Shown here piece by piece: positions 35,291 to 46,030 of a DNA stretch of 64,000 bases. Origin of the DNA: Apostichopus japonicus (lineage: Eukaryota; Echinodermata; Holothuroidea; Aspidochirotida; Stichopodidae); NCBI RefSeq assembly GCF_037975245.1, contig NC_092561.1, positions 3,026,501 to 3,090,500 on the forward strand, read 5' to 3'. The position numbers and the translations under genes were made by a program. The notes under the pieces were generated by a model. The model was given only the letters and a program-made list of their open reading frames with translations. It ran no database searches and was not told the origin of the DNA. Positions within the stretch are counted from its first letter, which is position 1, and each line of letters starts with the position of its first letter.

Positions 35291-35640
35291 GGGTGAACTG
35301 TTGACTTGACGCTACGGTGGGAACATTCTTCACTCGTAAGCCCCATCACTGCACTAATTATGTGTAAATCAGAGGTTTATCATGATAGGGCATTTCATAT
35401 TTGTGCACCACGTCTATGGAACGCCCTGCCGGTACTTTCTCTTTTACTTCTGTCAGATTGTTGTAAGTCACAACTTAAAACTCATCTTTCATCAGGTAAT
35501 CTAATGACTGATCTAGTTTTTGGTCTTTAATTTGTTTATATTATTTTAAATATTTTTATTGGTTGATATTTCTTTCCTTTCTTGACTTTGAATATTTTAC
35601 TCTAATGTATCTAATATTTTTTAAATAAATAAATAATTAT
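35291..35640 (+). mobile_element. Non-LTR retrotransposon C-terminal fragment
   Basis: The frame 35306-35530 reads TLRWEHSSLVS, then DRAFHICAPRLWNALP and KSQLKTHL. This matches the end of CR1/L2-like polymerase proteins (xYGDRAFxxxAPxLWNxLP and LKTHLF). It is followed by an AATAAATAAATAATTATTAGTT tail. Only the last ~75 codons remain. It is a different subfamily from the copies at 1-2 kb and 6.8-7.3 kb. Confidence 0.75.
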
Positions 35641-36129
35641 TAGTTATTGTTATTATTGTTAATTATAACTGTTTTTGGTTGGCGTTTCAATCAAGTTACA
35701 TTTTTACTTGGTTGGCCCATTGTCATAGAAACCTTCCCGTTTCTTTAATCAGAGTTTATCAAGTTCCTTTATTTCGTTCATTGTAGCACGCTGTCAGACA
35801 AGTTAGGAATTCTCCACAGATTTAAGTAAAGTGTTCGTAATTTTATATGACGGCACCGGCAATCTCACTTTGGGATTGTATTTGGATGCTACGTGTCATT
35901 GCGGGTTCCTTACTGCAAAGTGTTGCTTTAAGAGCACGAAGAAATATCTCCGTTTACAATTTGTTTTTGGAGAGCTAAATTAATGTTATCATATTTGGAT
36001 AGGCTAAAGTATAATGGTCACACCATGAAATATAAGTGGTATTGGTCCATGGACAATTTTTTTCCGGGGGGGGGGGTTACTGTTTTGTTTTGGTCTTATT
36101 GTGCTATTGTTTGAAATTGTGTAGTTTGC
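35641..36129. other. Intergenic DNA, with a poly-G run near 36066
   Basis: No supported gene. The poly-G run of about 10 bases follows TTTTTTTCC. Confidence 0.5.
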
Positions 36130-36330
36130 TTTGTTGTACTTTGATTGGTCTCTTTCTCCTTATTTTAGGGAGCGAAGCACCCCGTCAAGCCCGCAAGGGT
36201 TTTTTGTTCCGCTTCCTTCACTTCATGTATTATCCACTACTACTTCCTGTTACTTGTTATTTGTAAACGTTTAAATGCATGTTGTGAAAAACAAATAAAT
36301 GAAATGGAATGAAAAATGAAATGAAATAAG
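36130..36330 (+). mobile_element. Probable non-LTR element 3' end
   Basis: A segment GAGCGAAGCACCCCGTCAAG, with GTAAACGTTTAAATGCATGT, ends in short tandem text (AAATAAATGAAATGGAATG and AAATGAAATGAAATAAG). This has the look of a retrotransposon 3' UTR and its terminal microsatellite. No coding motif is included, so the assignment is tentative. Confidence 0.45.
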
Positions 36331-37189
36331 CAACAGCAGTACTATGAGAAGACAGCTTGAATGATTGGAATACATTTACTGGTATCAGTTTTAAGATCAT
36401 ATAGATACATTTTGAAACAATAAACAGCTGTTAAAAATTCTGAGACCCTATCGGTATTTGACCAGCACTAATGACAACGTGTGACGTCACTGGTCATTTG
36501 CTGTTTTCGAAAGTGTAATAAATATTACTTCACAACGGTTATCCTTCTTAAACTTGTATCATGGAAACATTATCAATGAGTCTTTAAAAGGATATACTTT
36601 AATGGTAAAGCATGAGTGATGCTTTATGTTGGATATGTCAGAAAATTGTGAAATGTTTAGTTCGTTGCCTCGCTTGGGAACCAAAAAATGCTTGTTGAGG
36701 CCGTAATTATTTCAAAATCCTTACTATGGCTTTATTAGATTATTTTTCAATTCGTATCGTAGTGATCGATTTTCAGGCAACAGCTTTCCATTAGAGAGCT
36801 GAGAAGGCATTGAAGATGGTTACAAGCAAATGTAATACTTTTCAAACTTTAACATTGATTTAATGAAATAGTAGCAAGTACCTGTTCATTCATTTTCATA
36901 AAAAAAACTTTATTTCTGTCACTTTTGAAGTAAACAACATAAGAATGCACAGAACATAGTAATTTTAAAGAGAAAGAGACTGAGATGTGCCCACAAGAAG
37001 CTTGGAGAAGCTTATAAACGTGAACACCCCTTTACAAAGTAAAAATGTGTGGAAATATGAAACAATAAAACGAGAGAGAGAGAGGGTGAAAGGGAATCAC
37101 AACTTTTTAAGGTAAAAAAGGCTAAAACAGAACCAGGAAACAGTTAATCACAGGTTAGTAATAACATTATGTCTCAAGGCCCTTTAATA
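36331..37189. other. Intergenic DNA, nothing recognised
   Basis: It contains a short GAGAGAGAGAG run near 37072. No supported gene. The last part may be 3' UTR of the adjacent minus-strand retroelement. Confidence 0.5.
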
Positions 37190-37790
37190 GTAATTATTGA
37201 GAGACATTTAAAAACATTATCGGGGAGTTAATAACAGTTTAGGTCCTTGGACACGAACAATGTGTTGCAAGTGAGTCTAAAACGTGGAATCGATATACAA
37301 TTACATGTATACGGGTAGGATACGAATGCGTGTCATTAATACATTAAAGAAACTATTAACATGGAAGAAAAAAGTAGCCTGTAACAGTTGTAAATAAAAA
37401 CACCAGTGTGTAACGATTTATATCACAAACTGAAAGGGTGTTAATTTGAACAAAAACAAACCATAGTTGGGTGATGAATATATTCATTACTGAAAACAGA
37501 ACGGAATGGCCTTTTTGGAGGATAAAGATTTAAGAAGCATATGTACTGCCCTAAATAATACTAAAATACGATATGCAAGGTAGAATAAGTGTGTTGTAAA
37601 GAAAAATATGAATATTGCCAGGTAGCAGGTAAGTAAGGCGATTTTTAATTCCAACACCATTTTAATGGAGATATACCGAATGTGATCTTTCCAAGAGAGA
37701 TGTGTGTCAATATAAACTTCAAGGAACTTGTTAGATACTTGTAGTTTATCAACCCTACGAAACGTATAATATCTGTTTCATGATACTGTA
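37190..37790 (-). mobile_element. Degenerate non-LTR reverse transcriptase C-terminus, minus strand
   Basis: Reading minus from about 37770, the sequence encodes NKFLEVYIDTHLSWKDHI and ISIKM, the conserved post-palm block (FLGVxIDxxLxWxxHI). Lower-coordinate frames give GSTYAS, LQKGHS, and then VQGPK within an xRxxGPxLWNxxP-like context near 37245-37270. Several frameshifts and stops separate these pieces. It is a dead copy of a different family from the plus-strand CR1/L2 fragments. Confidence 0.75.
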
Positions 37791-37812
37791 TTGTACTGTA
37801 CTGTACTGTACA
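37785..37812. repeat. Short TACTG pentanucleotide repeat
   Basis: GTACTG/TACTG units repeat about five times. Confidence 0.8.
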
Positions 37813-38521
37813 GAGAATTGAACCCTCATAGGCATAACTGATTCAAAAATATTCCCAAATATGGAGCTTTAATTCAATAGTAGCAAGTAAAACTTAGCAT
37901 AGCCTAAAATAAAAGGCGAAAGTGAACAAAGGAAAGCTTCAAAATATCAAACTATTTTAATATTCCTTATGTTTCTTATTTGACATACTTGATAAAGACT
38001 TTTAATTGTAAGTCGTACCTGTATGTCAGTATTTCCTCAACTTTACATTTATGTTCCTAACTCAGTTCATATGAACGTATCTGTAGGTAACCGCAAAGCA
38101 TAATTTCACCTACTCAAAGGTCCAGTATTTACGAGATATCAGTTTTTATCCTTTTAATCCAGTTTAGTACCGATATACTATCTTAGTATACAATAGAAAG
38201 TGTCACACATACTCAAATTTTAACTAGCATTTTACTACCACATTAAAAGTACTGAACCACATTGAAATATTTAGCGGTCTATTTTACTCAGAGTGTGTGA
38301 ATAATTTTGAGGATCAGAGCTTCTATAGAAAATTATTTAAGAAAAATTCTACCGATATTTTAGCGTGTAAACATTTCGGGCGAATACTGAAGGTCTTTAG
38401 GAGTGGCTGATAATGAAACAAATTGAAAAACGCACGCCAGAATATGTGTTACTCTACGTAATAATTGCTCTACATTATAATGATAGTAAAGATCGTGCGT
38501 TCTTCAACTCCCAACATATGG
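37813..38521. other. Intergenic DNA between retroelement remnant and GTPase pseudogene
   Basis: No supported feature. Confidence 0.5.
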
Positions 38522-38605
38522 CTAATTAAATGAAGCTCCTCCATGAAATGTTGACCGTCCTTTTGTCTTCAGATTTTTGTCTTGATCTAAGCTATCAAGC
38601 GCTTC
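38522..38605 (-). other. Post-stop relic of the GTPase pseudogene C-terminus
   Basis: In the same frame after TAA, 27 codons continue to TAG at 38524-38522. The first 15 (EALDSLDQDKNLKTK) match the intact gene product. The stop sits where the intact gene has Glu, so a single G to T change (GAA to TAA) explains it. No acidic tail like that of the intact gene is seen after it. Confidence 0.8.
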
Positions 38606-39040
38606 TTACTCGCTTATGTGAAACCAACTTTGAGGTATATCAGCAGGTTTACAGTCAAAAGTGAGCGCGATCCAGTCGTTTTGAGTAGCAAACAGCCATT
38701 GCCAAAAGCGCTTACCGAAGTCACCGTTCGTCGGGCGAATGTCCCAATTTGGGAAACGCCGTTTGTACATTGCGCAAGGAAGTGTTTCATTGCCGACTGT
38801 AAATGTGGCATTTCGTAGAAGTAATGAAGAGTTACAATCCTCCAATACAAGTTTCGATGTCTCTGAAAAAGCTTCCCCTTTCATCCCCCTGGGACGATGA
38901 AGGAAGGAAGAATGAACCGAGTGGCTCTCCATGATGTTATCGCATGGGCTCCCACACATAGGGCACACCTCATCACACAGATTCGATAAGCCAGTTTCGG
39001 TCTTAAAAGAAGAGAAGCTGTACTGAAAATCATCATACAC
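38606..39040 (-). pseudogene. GTPase pseudogene segment 4 (C-terminal Cys/His module)
   Basis: It contains CDEVCPMCGSPC and HSSFLHRPRGMKGE, matching the C-terminal Cys/His module of the intact gene, and RFWQWLF. It lies in a frame shifted by one from segment 3 and ends at the nonsense TAA at 38608-38606. The apparent start is a GTG inside the homologous region and is not a real start. Confidence 0.85.
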
Positions 39041-39062
39041 CCCTACTTCGTTAAACTTTTTT

Positions 39063-41963
39063 CTAAAGTACTTTTTCTAAGCATTTCTTCAAAATGGTAG
39101 AAACTAATGAAAATTCTGCTCCAACATAAATAGACTCGATTTCTTTTACAAATGGTCCAAGTTCGTCAAAACAGTTCTGCAATTCGTTGACCCACTCTTG
39201 AAACGTTGTCTCTGAAGATACTCGTTGGTCGACAATTTTTATCTTTCGTAATCGAGTGTCTGATATTTCCTTTTGCCTGGTACGGATATCTTTGTCTATC
39301 CTCTTGCAGCATTTCTCCCACTCTCGTTGTAAGTAATTCTCAGCCTGCTGCTTCATAGAATGTCGATACCAATCACCAGCATACAAGAAATGGTACAGGC
39401 TTTCCACGCGTGATGACCAATCCTGATCACGTACCACAGACTGCTTCAGTAAATCCCAAGGTAATTGCAGCCTTCTGGTGTAATTAGCATACTGAATATT
39501 ATTCAGCACATACTTCTTCAAGTGCTCCATTTCCATATCTATGTCTTTTCTTAGATAGTAGAAGATGTAATCTGCAGCACGGTTGTTTATATTAGTTTGA
39601 CCATAGAAATCAATGAAGTGATCCTGTATCATATAGTATTCTTCACTGAATATTTCACTCAATTCATCTTCGTTTTCCTCACTGTCCCTGTAAACCTCTT
39701 CAAACGCTCGTCCGCATAAATGCAAAAGTGCTTTTGCGATGAGGAGATGAGGAAGTTTAAATCTGTCACGTTGAGACGATAATTCCATTAGAGATTTCCA
39801 AACCACCAACTGAAATATATTTGTGTCAAAATATTTACCCTTCTGATTTTGAAGTTCACTTATTTGAAGGTCGATTACCTGCTTTACGTATGTACTGGCC
39901 TGTTCTGTTTCATTTCGAATGATGCCATCTTCTCCTTCCTCATCTTTGTGACCGGCTCCATGTTGCTCGCTCATACGTTTATGCCGGATCCACGCCTTTA
40001 CATATTTCACGTGAATGTACTCAGCAAATTCAGGTAGTTCAACATGCTTCTCTATTCCCCCTTCTTGGGATATTAGGTTTTGAATTTCATTTCCAACTGC
40101 CATATCCCTGGTCATCCGTAGGAGTAACTTTTCGGACAATGATTTCAAACAGGATGTTGTTTTTTGTTTCCGAGTTAAACTGCCTTCTTGCATGAGATTG
40201 CCAATCCATAATCTCCAATTGTCTTTAAAATGCTGTTCTAAAGCGTCTTTATCTTTACCCTGATCTACTGTAGCTTGTAGCATTTTAGTGGCCGTTACTT
40301 TAGCTTCCATTAACATCTTTGGAAGATACTTCCTTTGAAGGCTTGGTAAGTTAAATCTAAGTTTTCTGATCTCGAATTCTTCTGAAAGTCTCATAACCGC
40401 TTGGTTTTTTGCATCTTTTAGTCCAATCGATATATCGTCGCGGAAGCCTTGGTTGTGTTTCATCATGATATTCTTACGAGGATGGTTTTCAATGTATTCC
40501 CGTACCTTCCGGTTTAAAATTTGTCTTTCATTTTCAACTTCTTCGCTTAAGGAATCTTTCAAAGAATCGATATCAGGATCTACACCACTTCCAAAACTCG
40601 ATTCAACTTCTAAAATGCAACTTTTTGTTTTTACCATTATTGCATTCCTCATGTCAACTACCCACCCGTTATATTCAAGGCAAAATTTGTTAAAGTCAAC
40701 CGCCCTAACACTATCTTGAAAGTTGAAAACGAAATCCTCTTCCTTAACTGCTTTCCAAACATCTCGTACGCGCTCCGTGAATGTTGTCATTGTTAATTCA
40801 GGTGTTATGATCTTATTTTTGATATCCTGGAAGAGCCCGTTCTTTATTTTAACCACCTTTTCGCTATACATGTGATTTGGTGGCGACATTCCTCCCTTCC
40901 AAAGACAGGGTATATACTGCAAGTCCTCATCTAGCTTCAGTTCTACAACGTCCGAGAATTTCTCATACCTCCCCTCTAATCCTTCCGCTTCCGCAGCAAT
41001 TTTCGTAGCCGCGTCGAGTGTTTGTTTGATTCCTTCTTTGAAGGTACTCACTTTATTTCTGTCTGCAGCGGTCAAATCAGCTACGCGCTGTTGAACTATT
41101 TTGCATTTGCATTCTAAATCAACTTCCTTCATCCGCATCAGAGCATGTGCTGCTATTTGGAGTATGCCTGTCATATCACTGTCAATGTTTTCTCCTTCTA
41201 TATTGAAAATTGTTACGTTAGCAATACTAAAAGCAAACGTGACAAGTTCATTATCGAATCTTCGATCGTCATGATCAATGGATCGTATGCCCTCAGTATC
41301 GACAACGATCAAGTAACTGAACCCTAGCGTTTCCGCTAATTTTTCTTCAATTGGGAGAAATCTTATGAAAAGACCCCTCGTGCATCGTCCGGCTCGAACT
41401 GGGAAACGCAGACCAAACATACTATTGAGAAGTGTAGACTTACCACTGCTCTGAACACCAACCACACTTACTACCAAAACCTTCGGATCATTTAGTTTGA
41501 GACTCAATTGATCTAAAACAGCAGTGACCCATGTAAGAGGCACACGGCCGGTGTCGCCGTCCATTAGTTCTAACGAATGCATCTCCATTACCAAACTAGC
41601 GGCAATTGATGGGAACAAAGCAATATTTTTTGATTGGTGTTTCTTCTCAGAAAGCTCTTCATATGCTTCGAATAATTGCCCAATTTCTCTCATGAAGTGT
41701 TCAAATCCAAGATTGTTATCTCGACACTTTTTCAACAGCAACTTACGTTCTTGCCTCATATTTTCACACGTTCGAACAGAGCGACCTTTTTCACCGTCTT
41801 TGTCAACCACATCATCAACAGACACAGCTGAAGATTCTTCCTTTAGGCTTTCTTTTTGGCTTAATTCTTCTTCAAGTTTTAGAATGGTTTTCATGCCATC
41901 TAATATCGTGTCACTTACTGTTTGGTATATTTTGTCATTTAGGAAGCCAAGGAAATATTGCAA
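39063..41963 (-). pseudogene. GTPase pseudogene segment 3 (G domain and helical region, 966 codons)
   Basis: It is the longest surviving frame. It contains the P-loop GVQSSGKS, DTEG and RVAD equivalents in undamaged form, then the helical region up to QEWVNELQNCFDELG. The frame closes at TAG 39065-39063, just where homology jumps to another frame. An internal ATG translation product is conceivable but would lack both ends. Confidence 0.87.
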
Positions 41964-42586
41964 ATAATCATGATTATTCTTTTCTCTCTCGATTGTACTG
42001 TGATACAGCTGTTTGAAAGCTGAGCTTCCAGCTGAATTTTCCTTTGCTTTGTTTTGACCTGTAATATTTTTTCTCGTTGCAGTTCGAAAGACTCATCATC
42101 ATCGTTTTCTGATTCAAAATGGGCTTTATCCAGCTCATCCCATTCCCGCCAAGATTCTTGCGACGGAAAACTCTTTTGTTTAAATTCTAAGACATCCTTG
42201 TATTCAACACTTCCAAAGATGTCCTTAACAGAGGTCTGAGCATTATTACATTCTTTTTTGTCATCGTCGACATCTAAGTACGTTCTGCATTTCTCTGATA
42301 TTTGCTCAATACTCAACAGAGTTTCAATTTGTCTATTTCTATTGCATGAATCCGCTATGATTTCGCAAACCATTCGGCTGATGGTGTCGACCTGAATAGT
42401 TTTGACAAAAATCCAGTTATCCTTTTTCGTAGGTGGAGAAGATCTTTCTGATCCATTGGTATTCCTTTTATCTTTGACTGCAATAAATAGCGTCTTGGAA
42501 GAAATCTTTTTCAATTCTCTTATTGTGTTGACGTATTCGCTACGCTTTTCTGTCGCAATTATTGCAATGGTTAAATTGGTAGACAT
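41939..42586 (-). pseudogene. GTPase pseudogene segment 2
   Basis: Same frame as segment 1. NLTIAIIA, KTLFIAV and the block KSFPSQESWREWDELD match the intact gene. After the RKIQLE block the frame loses homology near 42030, while a -1 frame picks it up (KQLYHSTIEREKNN), so a one-base loss or equivalent lies there. Confidence 0.85.
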
Positions 42587-42610
42587 GCAAACAAATTTAC
42601 GTTGTACAGT

Positions 42611-43201
42611 TTAATCCCTACAATCACCACGTAGGTTGAAAAAAGTACCTACCAGTGGAAGGAACCAAGCACTTTCGATCGATCCATGCGAAAAACGTGG
42701 TTCTAACTTGTCATTATCTTTATTTAAAAAGAATGGATGTAACCCATAGCCTTGGCTATAACCTAACATATAGTTTAGTAATTTCGAGTTTGACATCAGT
42801 ACATTACCGATTCTCAATACTGATACAGTGTAGGTTTGATATGCTACAATTGGTTGTTCAAGAGCAAATGCATCTCCCTCAACTTTCCATTTTTTAACTA
42901 TTCTTCGGCATGCCCAAAGTAATAGTTGTGGATTTTTGTCTTTGACCCCTCCGAGAACTAGAGGTACTGCCAACTGGTAGGCTGATAGCTTTTCTATAAT
43001 ATCTTGTTTGAGAAACTCGTCCGCACAGTGAAAAATGCTAAAAATGAAGTCACGCATAGAAATATCACTCGGTACAAGATGTTGGGGTAACACAGCTCGA
43101 TAATCTAAAGAAGTAAATTTCTGCCAAAAAGATGTAACAAGGAATGTGGTGGGAAGAAATTCACACACTTTTTGAAGATGTCTGGAGAAAATCAATTTCA
43201 C
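42611..43201 (-). pseudogene. GTPase pseudogene segment 1 (VLIG N-terminal region)
   Basis: Blocks SMRDFIFSIFHC, LACRRIVKKW-like and NLRGDCR match the start of the long exon in the intact gene. The frame stops at TAA 42613-42611, but the next codons (TVQRKFVC, then NLTI) keep aligning in the same frame, so this is a point nonsense lesion. Confidence 0.85.
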
Positions 43202-43738
43202 AGCTTAAGCCATTTCCTTGTCTCATCCTTAAACTAAAGACTAAAGAAGGCTTACTGTGGTAGTATTCATGACAAGGTAACTAGATGCCAAGACAGCATA
43301 TACAAGCACTAGACGATTGTCAACAGAATACTGTTATTAAGACAATATTCATATACAACTATGATAAAGTCAATCCAGTCACGTACAGTATGTGTATATC
43401 CTTCGCACGGTTGCACACTAATAGGCCGTGGTACATCCCTTGATTTCGTTTCATTCCGTGCAACTCAAAGAGGGAGGGGATAATATGTAAATGATAAATA
43501 TGAAAATATTATTCTGAATGGATATTCAGTTGTTCCCACTTGCGATGCTGGTATATATGCTTAAAAATTGGTAAAAATCTAACAGAAATCGGGTCCTTTT
43601 ACGTTATTGTACGAGGCTATTTTCTACCAATCAGAAATGTCGTACGTGAGACATTCTTGCGGCATACACTTAAATTTCGGCGAATCAACCAATCACAACG
43701 TTTGTTAATATTGACAGAACAAGTGTTCCGAAAACAAA
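43202..43738. other. Divergent intergenic gap between the two pseudogenes
   Basis: A 0.5-kb interval separates the minus-strand GTPase pseudogene from the plus-strand Cys/His gene remnant. No death-effector exon was found here. Confidence 0.5.
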
Positions 43739-45394
43739 AATGGCCGCGTTCAGTAGTGGCGGTGTTACACGAAAGGCGCTTCGAGAAAACTGTATTATAC
43801 ACGTTAAAGATTGCTCTAAATCAAAATTTATTGAACTGACAAGTAATTCATAAGAGAGATTTAAGACATTTGCCTTGGAGTGGACACAATTTTATTGCAA
43901 GGAGGCAGAAATAGCCAGAAATTCCGCGACGGCGATCGGCCTAACGTTAACAATTTCAGAATGTGTTGGGGAAGTTTTACTACATCGAGACATATATGAT
44001 GATACCACATTGAATGTTACAAACGGTTTTGCGACATAACTAAAGTCAAAAGGCAGGCAAAACTCGCTGAAAAACGCGCTGCAGGTATGTACTAGTATTT
44101 TTGTCAAAAATGTGTAAGATTCTGTATTAATCCATTTTTTTCCTCCAACCAGCCTCTTAATTTTAGTTAGGCCTAGGCGGCTAGGCCCTACCACTGTTTT
44201 TCCAAATTGCCCACTTGGAAAAGAAATGTATGTTCGGCGTAGAGCTCAGCCAATTTGACTAAACTTGGCAAATTTTAACGTTCACAATATAACCACTATG
44301 CAAAGGTAATATAGCGATAGAAATATCTCGCTGGTGCAAGGCATAATATTTACTAGTACTAGGCCTATGTAAATTTTACCCTAATTCAAATCTGGCTTTT
44401 CAAATTCAATCTGGACAGAAATGATATGCTCACACACAGTATAAGGTCTATTAGTAAACAGTTTGAATGTGATGTAAACAACACCATTGACCAGCATGTT
44501 TCTTTCAAATGTCTCAACTTGTGGGTTACACCAGGCTGACAAAGCAAATTACAGGTTTGACCAAAAACACTGCATATAGCCTACTGCATATAGCCTACAT
44601 AGAGCATATTTTATCAGCAAAATTTAATTTTCTTGTTGTAATTTTCTTGTCATCGTTCAAACATGAGCAATATACGTAGTCCTGATACACTTGATGGTAT
44701 GCATGTACTTCTTAGTTCATTATAACTTATGGGAATGGGTCCTCAATAGGAAGAAGCCATATATAGATTATTTTTTTGTACGGCAAATACAGTAAACAAA
44801 ATTAAAACAGTATTTACAAGAGTATATGCATTTTGAATTTGGAAATATAACCTTTTTCTGTCAACTTGTGTTAAGATTGCGAGGTAACTTTAAATGCCTT
44901 TAAGAAATTAAAAGATTTTGCTAGAGCATGTTGCTGAACATTTGCAATATATTCTTCCTTCAAATTTTTAAACATAAAAGTTAAACTCCAAATATTATTT
45001 TCCTTTTTGATTATTGAATGATCCTAATGATAAGGGAGTGAAAATTGGGGGCGAAATGCTTTGAATCTTAAGTAACAAAAACTGGAGGCAAATAATCCTT
45101 GCTCAAAATTTTAAAACTTACCTTTCTTGTTGCAAAACATTATTTAACAGCTATTTTTTTTAAATTTTACTCATATAGAAACGCATGTAAACAAGCTGAA
45201 TGATGACGCATATGAAAACGAACCGCCAAGGAAACGCGCCAACTGGTCCGACAATACAAGTGGTCCAAGAGAGTGGAGGGAACGCCACATGTTTCCGAAT
45301 GAATGCTTCATTTGTCATTCCGTCAAAATGAAACCTTATAAGTTCACAGGGAAAAGACTGGTAGTGACACTTATGAGGTGTGAGATTGTTAATG
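43739..45394 (+). pseudogene. Degenerate two-exon Cys/His-rich gene of unknown function
   Basis: The ATG at 43739 has a strong AAAATGG context and opens MAAFSSGGVTRKAL, then CIIHVKDCSKSKFIEL. A TAA at 43841-43843 interrupts, after which the same frame gives ERFKTFALEW, KEAEIAR and ISECVGEVLL. Near 44005 the reading moves to another frame: YHIECYKRFCDITKVKRQ, then LAEKRAA. This ends at a consensus donor GCAG|GTATGT (44092). The next acceptor, TTTACTCATATAG before AAACGCATG (exon from 45179), is in the matching phase and gives PPRKRANW, NECFICHSVKMKPYKF and TGKRLVVTLMRC. The order C..H, YHxxCYxxF, CxxC suggests zinc-binding modules. I recall similar unnamed N-terminal regions in invertebrate proteins but cannot name the family. 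One nonsense and one frameshift argue for a pseudogene. Confidence 0.55.
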
Positions 45395-45399
45395 GTGGA

Positions 45400-46030
45400 A
45401 AGGATATAAGAATTGTATACCCAGTTGGTTGCTCTACGGGGCCAAGCGGGCATGAAACCCATGAAATGGATATCAAACTCAAAGACGCTTTTAGAAGGGA
45501 TTCCAAAGGAACATAGGGCTAAGTCAGTTGATAAAACTAGACTGAGGTTGCAGTCAACAAAGACCTTAGGATTGACTTGGCATGCAGAGTCAGACAAATT
45601 TCAACTTAAGAAGCCAGTAATGGTTAGTAATGTTGAAACCTTAACCAAGCAAATTGTTTTAAGCAAGCTATCATCAGTGTTTAACCCTCTTGGAATTATT
45701 GGGCCTATTATAGTAGTAGCTAATATTTGAATGCAAAATAATTGGGGAAAAAGGACTTGATTGGGATGACCTTAATGTAGGGGGTCTAGAATCTGAAATC
45801 AGAAGGTGGTTGGAAAATTTAGTTAACTTAGACAAAATTGATATTGGAATATGCTTGTGCCCAAAGGGTAACGCAGACCAAAGAATGCATGTGTTTTGTA
45901 ATGCTCCGAGTGATGCATATGCAGCTGTGGTTTATTTAACAACCATAGGGGTAAATGGAATCAGAGTGCAGCTAGTAGCTTCAAAAGCGAAGGTGGCTCC
46001 TGTAAAAGCTATAAGCATGGCTATATAGTT
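45400..46030 (+). mobile_element. BEL/Pao-like retrotransposon pol fragment
   Basis: From about 45430 a frame reads GMKPMKWISNSKTLLEGIP, KTLGLTWHAESDKF and SKLSSVFNPLGIIGPIIV. These are the characteristic BEL/Pao order after the reverse transcriptase (KW.SN...L..IP, LGL.W....D.F, L....FDPLGL..P). After a frame change near 45730, GLDWDDL, a MHVFCNAPSDAYAAVVYL block (RNase H start) and LVASKAKVAPVK follow. The 5' RT palm, integrase and identifiable LTRs are missing, so it is a fragment. It abuts or interrupts the Cys/His gene remnant. Confidence 0.82.

Larger units (their letters stand above)
38606..43201 (-). pseudogene. Very-large GTPase (VLIG/GVIN-like) pseudogene, tandem paralogue of the 27-34 kb gene
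   Basis: It aligns along almost the whole large exon of the intact gene; the G domain is roughly 80% identical by eye, including GVQSSGKST, GLRFPVRAGRCTRGLF and VDTEGI. Four lesions are visible. An in-frame TAA lies at 42613-42611, after GDCRD, with homology continuing in the same frame. A frameshift falls at about 42010-42040. Another falls at about 39041-39066, in A-rich text. A nonsense TAA at 38608-38606 is followed in frame by EALDSLDQDKNLKTK, which matches EALQSLIDDKQLKTE of the intact copy. About 10 codons are also missing in the WFLP...FNLRGD region. The death-effector exon and leader exon are not found upstream, and in-frame homology starts only near 43199. Sequencing errors could explain some lesions, but not all are in homopolymers. 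Confidence 0.87.

Noticed and set aside
45160-45597. 145-codon minus-strand frame as a gene
   Set aside because: It is antisense to the Cys/His exon and BEL/Pao fragment and has no motif.
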